A stretch of DNA of 64,000 nucleotides from Allium sativum (Eukaryota; Streptophyta; Magnoliopsida; Asparagales; Amaryllidaceae): assembly GCA_030737875.1 (NCBI GenBank), contig CM060922.1, forward strand, positions 318,905,456-318,969,455, written 5' to 3'. The stretch's first letter is position 1. The number at the start of each line of letters is the position of its first letter. The position numbers were made by a program, and so were the translations under genes. This document shows positions 37,301 through 48,013 of this stretch, in pieces. The notes beneath the pieces were generated by a model, which had not been told where the DNA came from, did not search any database, and was given only the letters and a program-made list of their open reading frames with translations.

Positions 37301-38470
37301 TTTTATTTTTATATTGGGTTAATGATTTCAGATAGTGAATTGAAATTGGGTGTTTGGTGAACCATTTGGTAAAAAAATTCATTGTTCAAAATGGGTGAAT
37401 TGAACAATATGAACGTTGAATATAGGAATTTCGGTATGAATAATAGAATTCTGTGTTATAGCAATTGAATGATGAATTATAGAAACTTCGTATTACAACA
37501 AAATATGCAATTACTTTATTCACATAGTTGAAAAATGCCATGAATTGTAGAAATATTATTCTACAGCAAATGTATGAAACACTGATGTGGCATAAAAGTA
37601 TGAGTTTGCAACGATGCTGTAGTGTTTGGATTGTTTTGGAATTTATGTGTAGCCTTCTTGTCTACTATTACATGTTTACTTTTAAGAATGCTTCAGTCTA
37701 GAACAAAACTGCAGTGGTGAATTTTTTTTGTTTTTTGTCTTACAAAATCCATACTTGTTCTGAATAGTTTGGATTTTTTTTTTCCTTCACACTGCGTGGT
37801 TTGGATTTGAAATTCAAATTTGTATCAAGTATCATAAGCTTAATTTAAGATATTCTGTAATACATATTTCAATACTTTTAACATTGACTAAGCTTTAATA
37901 TATCAAAATTTCAGAAAGTTGGTTGCCATGAAGACAGTAAAAGATTACGCATTCTATGCACCTAAGACCTGAAAGCAAAGCTGCATGGTTTTTGACTGCA
38001 AGTAGCTATAGCTTTCAAACTGAAATAAATGTCTGGAGTGTGCACCTGCGCCGGGGCAGGAATACTTAGGTTAGATGGTGATTGCGGTTTGCCCTTTTAG
38101 ATTTTGGATTTTTGCCCATACAAGAATACAAACCACGTGTGGATTGTTATTAGTTAGGTTGAACATACGATCGTTGCTATTTTGTTGTGCAAGCTGGTTC
38201 TATGTGTTGCACCCAGTTGAACATCAACTCTTTCAAAGTCTGACGATCTCTATCTAAAAGGTATTAAATTTCACTTTCTTTTAATCTGGTTTGAACTTTG
38301 AACTTTTGATGAGTCAATGCCTGGCACATCTAGTGGAGACCTTTCACTGTAAGACTATTTTATGATTACTATTTACTACACAATAGTAATTTGCGAACCA
38401 GGACCAGGAGATATAATTAAACACTGGGCTTCTTTAGGATCTCCATTTTTCTAGTGTTTTAACTGCTGGG
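34377..38470. other. Intergenic, unit 2, to the 3' flank of albumin copy 3
   Basis: Duplicate of 24481-28594. Includes a T-rich tract at 36478-36494 and the shortened Helitron end near 36720. No gene recognised. Confidence 0.5.
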
Positions 38471-38721
38471 TTGACAAAAATACATTAGCATGGATGTGAG
38501 ATCACCTTAAGAACTAGTAGTTCCTGGATTTTAGAGTTTGGCTGGTCACGAGGTTTAATTTGCAATATTGACGGCTCCTATTTCTATACTTTCCAATATA
38601 TTTATATTTCTGTGGACTGATGGTGACAAGTGGCAATTGTTACGTAGGTGAAACGTTATATGAAAACTTATGTAACAGTGGTGCCTGCGCAAAGAAAATT
38701 ATTGCATTGGAAAATTTCCCT

Positions 38722-38727
38722 TTTATT
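38722..38727 (-). promoter_or_regulatory. Polyadenylation signal AATAAA, albumin copy 3
   Basis: AATAAA on the coding strand about 92 bp beyond the stop codon, conserved in all three copies. Confidence 0.55.
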
Positions 38728-38818
38728 AACTAGAAGAGTAGCATGTTTGCCACACACGATGGTGTGTCGTCATGCCTTATTTGTTGGTTACATTACATAA
38801 CAAGTCCCTTGTGATTTC

Positions 38819-39265
38819 TTACTCTAACATTTGACCACCCTGACGCATTCTGCAAGAGTGCGGCTCCATGTTACACATTGCTGGCAGAAACTTTCCTTTC
38901 ATCATCACTTGTCTGCATCGGCCTGTACACTCCTGGCCTGTGTATCCTTCTTCTTGCATCATTTGTCTCATTGCATGTCTGATCATCGGGCACCTGCATT
39001 CTTCACTCACTCTCCTCAGCTGCATGCAACACTCTTCCGGCACTTGTGTGTTATCCTCTTCATCATCCATGTCATCATCCTGATCTGCACCTGTCGTTAG
39101 AAGGCTCTGTCGTCTCCCAGACATGAAGAAAGAGCGGCATCTGTTAAGTGAGCGGCGTTGCACTTCTCGCCTACATGAGCTAGCTCTGTCAGAGTACTGA
39201 TCTTCTGCAGATGCAGTAAAAGCAAGAACAAGAGCTATTAAAGCAATAGCTATGATGAGCTTCAT
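38819..39265 (-). CDS. 2S albumin seed storage protein precursor, copy 3
   Basis: 148 residues, intact and intronless, the same architecture as copy 2: 20-residue signal peptide, small chain with two cysteines, acidic linker, large chain with CC and CRC motifs. There are ten cysteines at 31, 43, 79, 80, 90, 92, 113, 117, 131 and 138. The 38-residue gap between C92 and C131 suits the family, and C113/C117 form an added CTGRC pair inside it. The C-terminal 'PAMCN' context matches the conserved 'PxxCN' before the last cysteines. The start at 39265 is the first ATG after the TATA box. Alternative assignment within the prolamin superfamily (amylase/trypsin inhibitor type) is less likely given the acidic linker and Met content. 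Confidence 0.93.
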   Translation of the reverse strand: MKLIIAIALIALVLAFTASAEDQYSDRASSCRREVQRRSLNRCRSFFMSGRRQSLLTTGADQDDDMDDEEDNTQVPEECCMQLRRVSEECRCPMIRHAMRQMMQEEGYTGQECTGRCRQVMMKGKFLPAMCNMEPHSCRMRQGGQMLE

Positions 39266-39349
39266 TGTTGAATATATCTTATTAGCTAAGAAGATCGATA
39301 TCACAGTGATGGCTGATGCTTTGATGGAATGGGCTTAGATGAATGAAGC

Positions 39350-39419
39350 TATTTATAGGAGTAGTCACTGTGCGGTTGCATGAACAAATGCACAGCATGC
39401 AGAGCTGAGAGCAACACGT
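39350..39419 (-). promoter_or_regulatory. Seed-type proximal promoter, albumin copy 3
   Basis: TATA box at 39350-39357, RY motifs at 39377-39382 and 39396-39401, ACGTG core at 39415-39419. Spacing equals copies 1 and 2, but the bases around the ACGT core and everything upstream differ. Copy 3 may therefore be regulated differently at distal sites. Confidence 0.7.
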
Positions 39420-39807
39420 ACATGCTGGGGCTTTGTAACTTTGTGCAACTGAATTTGGTTTTTTTTTTGGAGTTAGCAGAATTTGAGGGCGGTTTCGAGG
39501 TTAGTGAATTAAAAGACAAGATAAATTTGGCCTTTTGTACGTAACAGGCGTGTTGGTATGGAATTGCTTCCTACTCCTATGTCACTTGGTGTAAATTATG
39601 ATACCAGCTTCAGTGAAAATTCGAAATGACTGCATTATTTGACAGTTTGAATTAATTATCGAACAACTCAAAATTTAGTAAGTTACTTGGAAGTATAAAT
39701 TATGGTAACATTTTTCTGTGAAAATTAGAAATGACTGCATTATTTGACTGTTTGACCTATTTAATTATGTGTTTCACGGTACCTTAAGTTTGAATTGTTA
39801 GCATATC

Positions 39808-39857
<50 letters not shown>

Positions 39858-40087
39858 TTCGTGTAAAATAAGCATTTCGCAACTGACAATGTTGATTGCG
39901 GTATGTCCATTGCAACTGCCGGTTGTCAGCCTTTATATGAGCAATTGCAATGGATGATTACATTTTACAACTATTTATGACACTTGCAAATAACGGTTGC
40001 ATTAAGGATTTTTACCAGTAGTTAAAAACATCAGCCATATATTCTTTTATCATTATAAAATACCACATGTAAATTGCCTTGCAAAAT

Positions 40088-40118
<31 letters not shown>

Positions 40119-40561
40119 CCACATATAAATTTGATATTTTACAATTGTTTTTGACAGCTGCAAAACTATACCCAAAATAAAAATATTAGATGCAGCTTGT
40201 ATATTATAATACTAATATTGCAGTATTTAGCAATTTAATGATTGAAACAAGTATTATCATAAAAGCACACATTTCAAAACAAAAAATATAATGATACTCA
40301 CAAATTCTGACATAGATTCCAAAACCCAGATAAAGTAATATTCACAATTTTTTTAAAGCAATACAACTCAATACATAAAAACATACCTAAGAGATAGCTG
40401 TAAAACATAGTACAATGCCCTCATCTAGTCACCAACAAACACATCACAGGCTTTCAACATACACACCACACAACCATCATAGCAACCTCCCCGAACTTCA
40501 CAACTGCAATTTTACCCAAATCCGACCACCATCATACTTGAAGCCAAGCAACCACCCCTGT
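39391..40561. other. Diverged right flank of the array, then low-complexity DNA
   Basis: To about 39770 it is a diverged relative of 19630-19920. A 44-base T run (39813-39856) and a 28-base A run (40088-40115) then bracket about 230 bp containing repeated TTGCAA-type words. From 40116 to 40561 the sequence is C/A-rich without a gene. It ends at the copia LTR. Confidence 0.5.
39813..40115. repeat. T44 ... A28 inverted homopolymer pair
   Basis: The T run and A run could pair over 28 bases around an internal segment. They might be ends of an inverted insertion or independent slippage tracts; no target duplication was found. Confidence 0.5.
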
Positions 40562-41538
40562 TGTGGAGAATTTTGACTTAAATTACTTAAATCAAACCCC
40601 CAAACGCAGCGGAAGACGAAAACGTGGTACATGTGCAAAAAGAACCAATCTATATCTCAACTCAATTCAATAACCAATCACAATCACCAAACAAGAGAAA
40701 TAATAGAGCAATAACAATAAGTAAATCACATAGGAATTTATAGCGGTCCTACTAATGTCTTGTTTTGTATACGTCCATTTTAAGAGAGAATCTTTATTAA
40801 TATCAATAGAAGAGTACAAGAGATCGATTACAATGATCAGTTCACCAGAAAAATTTGATTTTGTGGAGATGAGAATTGAAGAATGCTAGATTTGCCAAAC
40901 TCTAATTAGAATAAACATAGGTTAATCTCTTGATTAATCCATTTTCCTTGTCATAACCCTTTTGAATATGAGATAACTTATATAGGAAGAGACTAATATT
41001 TAATAGTTGCCCAAATTACCCCTTGAAACTTCATCAATCAGCCTCCCAAGTCTACAACTCGAAATAGCCCAGAAGCCGCCTCAGACGTCTGTCTAGTATG
41101 ATCATATGCCTGTCCCGAGGCTCGGGAAACATTTTCTGCACAGCTCAGACGTATGTCACATCTCCTCAGACGTTTGTCCCCTTCATTGTTTCAGTACAGA
41201 CGTTTGTCCAAATTGACAAATATCTGTCGCAACTCTCGATCCCTGTTCCAACTTAGACATCTGTCGCAATATGACATACGTTTGTCGCTATTCCAGCCAA
41301 AACACATGAACCTTTTCTCCGCTAACTTCCTCCCACAAGCTCCGATTTGCGAACCGTCTTCGTCGTTATGAAACTACTTCCGACCACTTCAATTCTAGCC
41401 TATATAGTGTTACAAAATTTAAAACCTCACATTGAAGCTATATCCATCTCCAACTCCAGCACCGATGGTACCAAACCATCGTCTACCTCCCTGCCAAATA
41501 AGCTTGGATGTTTTCCCATGAACCCCGGCATAGCCACC
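40562..41538 (-). mobile_element. Copia 3' LTR, interrupted
   Basis: Aligns with the 5' LTR at 58468-59055 over the segment from GGAGAATTTTGACT to the 'GAAACATTT' context near 41125. Beyond that only this copy is visible. It contains a cluster of CAGACGTNTGTC-type repeats at 41082-41290. The LTR continues past the insertion at 41539-47795, but its far end near 47.8 kb could not be fixed. Confidence 0.7.
41082..41290 (-). promoter_or_regulatory. CAGACGTNTGTC repeat cluster in the copia LTR
   Basis: CAGACGTCTGTC (41082-41093), CAGACGTATGTC (41146-41157) and CAGACGTTTGTC (41167-41178 and 41197-41208), then weaker AGACATCTGTC and GACATACGTTTGTC forms to about 41288. Each strong copy has an ACGT core within a near-palindrome. 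In minus orientation the cluster is toward the U3 side, where LTR enhancers lie. A bZIP-type enhancer role is inferred only. Confidence 0.5.
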
Positions 41539-42935
41539 TGTAACGACCCAGCGAGCTCGAGGCCTGAACTTTGACAATAATACATAAAACCCGTATTACT
41601 TGCCACAACCCAGGTATCGAAAACACTGAATAGTTATTAGAAATAATTTAGAGGGTGAGATAGGAAAGAAAGAAATATTAGAGTAGAAGAAGAAGAAGAA
41701 ACACCACACTACAATAGAGAATCAGAGTCTCACATCGCAGCGGAACAAAATATAATACAGAAATAAATCATTACTGAGAGCTTTTAAAAATACTTACAAT
41801 TTATCAGAGTACATCACACATCTGGACAGTTATAATAACTTGTCCTCATATACAACACACAGCGGAATAATGACTATATAATATCATACGTCTTGAACTG
41901 TTCCAGCTCGTCTCTTCACATCATTCGATAACCTGAACCTGTACACCCCGGGCTAACCCGAGCATTTACAAAACACCGGGTCAGTCTGGTGAACCAGAGT
42001 GAGAAAAAAACTCGCACAATATTAAGGTATCACACCACTTGAATTTTTAAGTTAAATTTTTTTTTCAAAAGAAAAGGATAATCGTAAGACCAAATCCACA
42101 CATAAATACAGACTATTTTTACCTTACGATAACCCAAAACACTTTTGAAATCAATATCTTGTCTGATATTATAATAATGTCTAAATACAAGTAAATAACA
42201 ATCTAGTGGAACGCTTGCATCTCACGCTCCACATATATATCATACAATCAAAACCGTGAGCGCTTATTGGAGACTGGATTCCGACCATGACAAGGTATGG
42301 GGCCACCTGCCGATAGTGTATCTCTAGAGGCGAATACACTGGGTTCAACAAGAACGTCTTGCAACCCGGCCCACCTATGACCGAGCACTCATTTCGCTTG
42401 AGTGTATCGAATGTATATCACCAACGGTTGGGATCAACAACCGTTTCTCGAAAAGGAACAGCATCGAAAATAGATTAAAGAATGAAATGGATTTTCTCTA
42501 GATAGGTGATTATACATCCTAATGGGAGCGACCGACATAGCCATGCTGCCTGCCTGATTTCTGTCATTTCCCGGTTGATGAGGCTTGAGGTTATAATCGA
42601 CTTTTGGAACATCTGGCCACTGTTCACATCGTCCATACATGTCATCCAGGAACAGGATGAACCGAAGCACTCTCCTACCACATCATAGGAATCATCCTAT
42701 AGATCAGTAGCGAGTAGTCCTTGAAATCCGTAGATTTCAACCACGACAGAATCACAGTATATCTCTAGGGATCAGCCAGAGATTGTAAGTAACTCTTCCG
42801 TTTTATGAAGATCTACGGTCTTCAATTGCTCCATCTCGATCAGCATTTTCGACGCATTCGTATTTATTGGTCGGAATGGCTTTCGAATATAAATTCGATC
42901 CCGGTCTTTTCGTACCAACAATCGTATGGGTCAGG

Positions 42936-42963
42936 TTTGATAGTCGGTTATTTAACTATCAAA
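42936..42963 (-). other. Conserved stem-loop of the giant LTR family
   Basis: Arms TTTGATAGT and ACTATCAAA, perfectly complementary, 10-base loop. Counterpart of 11685-11713 and 61652-61679. Confidence 0.55.
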
Positions 42964-45489
42964 TAAATAATTGTGAGAATAACATAAGTTTACCAGTTCA
43001 GTACCAGCACTACATGGCCTCTTTAATTAAAAACGATTAACGATAGTTAATCTTAAATCCTTAAATATTTCGACATTCAAATATAACTTATTTGACGTAA
43101 GGTTATTAACTCAAACTATTTCACTTTCATATTTAATAAAATATTCTATAATCATATTAAATTCTTTATTCCATTATCGCTCAAAATCCATTTACTATTT
43201 TATTCCTCATTATCCATATTGGGAAAATCAACTCAACTTATTGTCCATAAATTAAGTTACGAAATCTCTTTTGGTTTCATTACTGAATACATTAACTCCC
43301 TTTTTTTCCCGAGTAAATCCATTCTCAAAAACTTAACTTTTCAATTTCCTTCTACTATGGAAATACCATTTTAATTTCACATAATCTTCTTTTATTTCCT
43401 TTACTTCAGAAATATCTTTACATATATAAATACCACATCCTTCACTTCCGTTACTTGAGAAATCTCATTTTTATATTCTCGATTCTTCTATTTACAATTC
43501 GTTATTATTTCTCATATGGAATAATAAATTATTTTCCCCCTTTCCATTACAAACTAATATCATCCTCAGATAATCCCGAAGTCGTTCAAGTTGGGGTATT
43601 TATTTACCTCTCAGACCTTGATCAACTACGTTCATATCTTCAGATAGACATCAGTTGTAATTCAAAAGCCGATCTTTACTTTAATACATCTCATCTAACT
43701 ATTTTATTTAATATGCTTTATAAAACTTCTTACTTTTGAAAACCTCTTTCGTGAGTATAACTATCGTTTCTTAATTCATTGATTAAGAAATCATTTACTA
43801 AATTATCACCTTTCCTTTACTTCTTTCAACAATACATTTTACTTCTTGGATTTTCGTTAAAAATCCGATTACTCACTTCTATACCAAATTCACCTTTAAT
43901 CCTCCTCCTTGAAAATCTTATTTCACCAGTTTCTACTTAATTCCATCAAGTAACGTTAATTAACACTTTAACACCTCATCTCCTTTTTTTTATATTAAAC
44001 TTCATTCATAGAATTCTGGTTTTACATAAACCCTTTTATCTCGCTTCTTAATTCAAATGTTAATTCAACATTCGTTTAACTCATTTTATTTACTTAAAAA
44101 TCCCTTTTATAACTTTGTTAAAAACTCGGGTTTTAATATAAAATCCATTCATAAATTTCTTTCACCACTTAATTAGATTTCACTACTACCTCGATTACTC
44201 TCATACATAATCCTCATTTAAATAGAACTCCTTAAATTACTATTAATTTAATTAATAATTCACTCCTTCGTTAACTATCGCCTAATTGATTAACTCATTT
44301 ATTTGCTAAATAAATAATAAATTCCTTTTTAAAATTCTATTAAAATTAAACCATTATTCGTTAACCCATCTCGTTAGATTAATACAAAACAATTTGATCT
44401 AATAATCAACATAGTCAGATAGTTGACTTTGTCAATCCAAAATATGATTACATCGTTAATCAGTTCCAAATAATTAATAATATAATTAATTTAAATAAAT
44501 TCCCTTTTTCCTTCCAAAACGATTATTCAAATATATAACCTTAAGTTAATTTCTGCTCATTTTCTTATAAATCTGATAAGTATCAGAAATCTTCTTTATC
44601 AAGTCATTTAATAATCCATTATAAGCTTAAATAATAAATAATAAATATTTATTTTCTTTTTACAAACTCTTATTCAAAATAATAGATTTAAAAATCTATA
44701 TATTTTTTTATAAAATAATTTTTATAACTTCATTTCGTCGATTTTCCTGACGATGGATCGATATTTATAAACGGTTTGTTTATATGCCATATACTGCCAA
44801 TTACTCAACCCATAGGACTCATTGGTTTAAACTAAACCAATATTGGATTTCAGGTCAACATTCAATAATTAAACCAACCATTTAATCAAAATAGTTCACA
44901 TGATGATAACACAAACAATATCTACTATATTTGAGGAATCTGGTTGAATCCCTCCAATCTGTTCTTCCCTGCGTCAAATCTGTTATCTCAATAATTCAAT
45001 TCAAATAAATAATGGCCTCATAACGGTTAACACTGACAATTTGATATCAACTAATTTATTTCACACAACCATGATAGTTCAACAATCCATTAAATTAATC
45101 ACGTTTATTTTATAAACGTGGCCAATAAGGTGAATTACCTTAACGAAGACCAATCGTTAGAATAACGATTTGGTTTTTCACTGAAATTAAACAACGGTTA
45201 ATTTCAGAAAATTCGATCAATATATAAATATAAAAATAACAAGCAAATAGTCAACCATTACTAACCAGAACATACAAAATAAAAACCCGACTTATATGAA
45301 ATATAAGTGGGGAGAACTGAGTGAGTTTAACTCACCTTGATTTGAATTCGTCGATGAATTGTTTATTTTAGCCAAATTCAACAGACATTTAATTTGACTA
45401 AAAACTCCAGTTGCTTCCGATCCGGACTAGACCTGCTCCATCTCGACATTCTCGTTCCTACGGTTCCAAAGAATCCGACCGTGTTTAAA

Positions 45490-45941
45490 TCTGTTGATGT
45501 ATGCGCACGATACCTTATAAACAATGGGATAAAGTAATAGATTATTTAAACTTAAATTATATTAATCCAAATGGCCTTTACCACTTTCCATTTGTTCGGC
45601 CCACTATTCCACCCGTTAAAACCCTCCATCGTGTACTCCATCCTCATAAAAAAAAAGTGACCGCCTCAAAATTTTACTCTATAGCCGAATCGAAAACCCT
45701 AAGCCCCCTTTCGGTCCTTAGTAAATCGAGCTTAGCTGCATCGTATCTCCCTTCGCCACTCTTCTTCGATCGCCCCTTCTCTCTTCATCTCCGATCGGTC
45801 CATACACTTCTTCAGCAACACCACTCCTTCGCCAGTCAACCCAAAACGAGGCAGCGCCTTGGACCAAGCCCTAGGTCTTCACGTCAAACAGGTCACCAGA
45901 AAATCTGTGAATCGAAGTGCGTGAGCTACCCAGTCAGATAA
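45490..45941 (+). other. Gene-leader-like segment inside the 6.26-kb element
   Basis: A C-rich stretch unlike its surroundings, with AAACCCTAA-type telo-box wording ('aaaaccctaagcccc' near 45691), pyrimidine-rich leader-like sequence and a 146-codon open frame. A donor-like GTGAGC follows at about 45920, then about 1.5 kb of T-rich intron-like DNA. It could be a captured host-gene 5' region or simply part of this LTR. No domain is recognised in the frame. Confidence 0.3.
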
Positions 45942-48013
45942 GTTATTTACTTGATTTATCATACTGTATTTTGATTTTTGATTTTTTTGAGTGTTTTCGA
46001 ATGGAGTTTTCTTGTACTACCGTGTTTGTTTGTTGCGGTAAAATGAGGCAATCTGCACATTTATACTGGCGAAAACAGGAAAAAATCAATGTTTCATCAT
46101 AGACTAGCTTAGATCTAGCTGTGCAAATGTCATCCGATCTGTGTTTGTTCTTGATTTGAAGTATGATGGTGCAAAAAAATCTTGTTTCAGACCATTGGTG
46201 TACTGCATGGTTACACTGTATATGTACAAAGATTTGTACAGACTTTGATCTCGAATGATTTGGATATAGATTTGCATTGTATTGTAATATTTTAAGGATG
46301 TGATTCAGAGTTGATTTTTGTGATATGTTATCTGTTCCTATAGTTATAGGCTGCAGAATTCATGTGTACAATATGTTGTACAATATATTAAAAAAATCAT
46401 AAAACTTATATAAATTTTCCTTATTTATTTACATTCCTATATGCTATCTATAGGTTAGGTCGGCCAACTTCAGAGTAGATGTAATGTTTTGAAATGAAGA
46501 GAGAAGGGTGGGCACTGTGAACTTGGTCGGCTAGTCACATGGAACTAGCTGCTGAGTGTAGGGAGGAAAGGACTTAAGATGCAGAGATTTTCCTTGAAAT
46601 GGCAAAAGATTTTTTTTTCTCTTTTCCTTTTCGGCAGAGATGAAGCTGTAAGGAGACACTTAAGCCTAGGGTGTTAGTCTATATTTTGTAGTGTGTGTTA
46701 TTATATAGATCTATATTTTCTCTTTTTTTTAAACTGGATGTACTTGGTGAAATCTTTATACGCTGGAATATTGAAGATGCCAAAAGTTACAATTTATATT
46801 TGTTGATATATATATTGAGCTCTTTTTCGCCTATAATATACGTTTTCTACATTTGATTTCAAATAAACTATTTTCGCCTGTTTAACTGACTTCATGTGGA
46901 TAGTTCAATATTGGTTATGTGATCTTGATTATGCTTTGGTGGAGGGGTGAAAGTTTCAAAGAAGACTTCATCATATGTGAGGAGTACTAATTAATGTCAT
47001 ATTACTGTACAACAGGTGTATTTGCTAAAGAGACGTGAACATGTTGACTAAAATGTATCCCATCCTTTTTTTTAAAAGCAACAACACAATATGTTATTAA
47101 AAATAAATCATTATTGTTTCTAATTTCTTTTTAAGTGTTTGTTGATAATCCCAATTTTATGATGATTGTAAATTTTCGTTCTATTAATTTAATCCGTCTC
47201 ATTTTTGGTAGAGAAGTCATGAATTGCACGCATCCTTATACATGCGTATGTATGCAATATTTGGCCTGCACTGATGGGATATAGAATAGAGTGCTGCTAT
47301 TTTTCGTAGGCAAGAAAACAAACAAAATCATATACATCTTCTAATTCAACCAATATGAAGTTATAATTCACTTCCGAGTTAAATGGTATCCAATTTTTAT
47401 TAAAATTCCAATTTAATTTATTAAATAAACGTTATCGTTTATAAACGAAATCCATAACGACTATTTTAAATTTTGATTTGGCCATAACTTGCCATCTATA
47501 ACACGAAATCTGGATTTTTCTCTTTCATATGAAAATTATAATCAATACGCTTCCAACTTTCTCGTTTCACAGGAATCTGACTTATATCGGATCCTATATA
47601 TCAAATGGTTGAAGTTCAAAACTCCATATTGCGAACTGCCGCGCGATTTCGAGCTCGTTTTATATAAAATTAACGTTAAAACTTCGTTTTAAATAACGAA
47701 TTAAATATTAATATCCTTTAATATTCCAAATATAATATTTAAAAAAAATATAAATTAAATTAAATATTTAGCTACCAAGAATACGGGACGTTACACCACC
47801 ACCCATTTCTCTCCACCAACAAGTTCAGGCAAAGTCCCCACCTGCCAATGAAGTGTTGAAAACACCCAACTCTAAAAAAATAGTCTCACCCTTAGATAAA
47901 CATACTCGGAAGTGAAATGAGTACTCACCAAGAAGATAGAACTTCAACCACTCACCGATACTCTTCTCCATTCATAACTAAGCTTCTCCCTCAACCGTGT
48001 CACCCTGTGGCAC

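Larger units (their letters stand above)
28595..38470. repeat. 9.87-kb tandem segmental duplication, unit 2
   Basis: Second copy of 18721-28594, abutting it directly. It carries intact 2S albumin copy 2, and its right edge passes into the flank of copy 3. Differences from unit 1 are scattered substitutions, homopolymer length changes such as the A-tract at 31142-31165, and the 35-bp loss at the Helitron end. This points to a recent event. Confidence 0.92.
38471..39390. repeat. Partial third unit carrying albumin copy 3
   Basis: Closely matches 28595-29511 through the coding region and about 125 bp of promoter. Beyond roughly 39390 similarity drops with many substitutions and indels up to about 39770, then ends. 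This is the ancestral right flank, the mirror of the diverged left flank before copy 1. Confidence 0.8.
41539..47795 (-). mobile_element. 6.26-kb solo LTR-like element inserted in the copia LTR
   Basis: Plus-strand ends TGTAACGACCC and GGGACGTTACA, flanked by the exact 5-bp duplication CCACC (41534-41538 and 47796-47800). No second terminus and no pol inside. It shares long blocks with 60064-64000 in the same order, such as the run around 'caacggttgggatcaacaac' (42421 and 60872), the stem-loop and the 'ttgaggaatc' block (44934). Minus orientation is inferred from the relative that has a primer-binding site at 2681. Confidence 0.75.

Noticed and set aside
38831..39100. Plus-strand open frames opposite the albumin genes
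   Set aside because: They are antisense shadows of the coding sequence, lack domain features, and recur only because the genes are duplicated.
39266..39304. 13-residue N-terminal extension of albumin copy 3 (and equivalents in copies 1 and 2)
   Set aside because: The extension starts with GTG, not ATG. The first ATG after the TATA box is at 39265 and begins a standard signal peptide.
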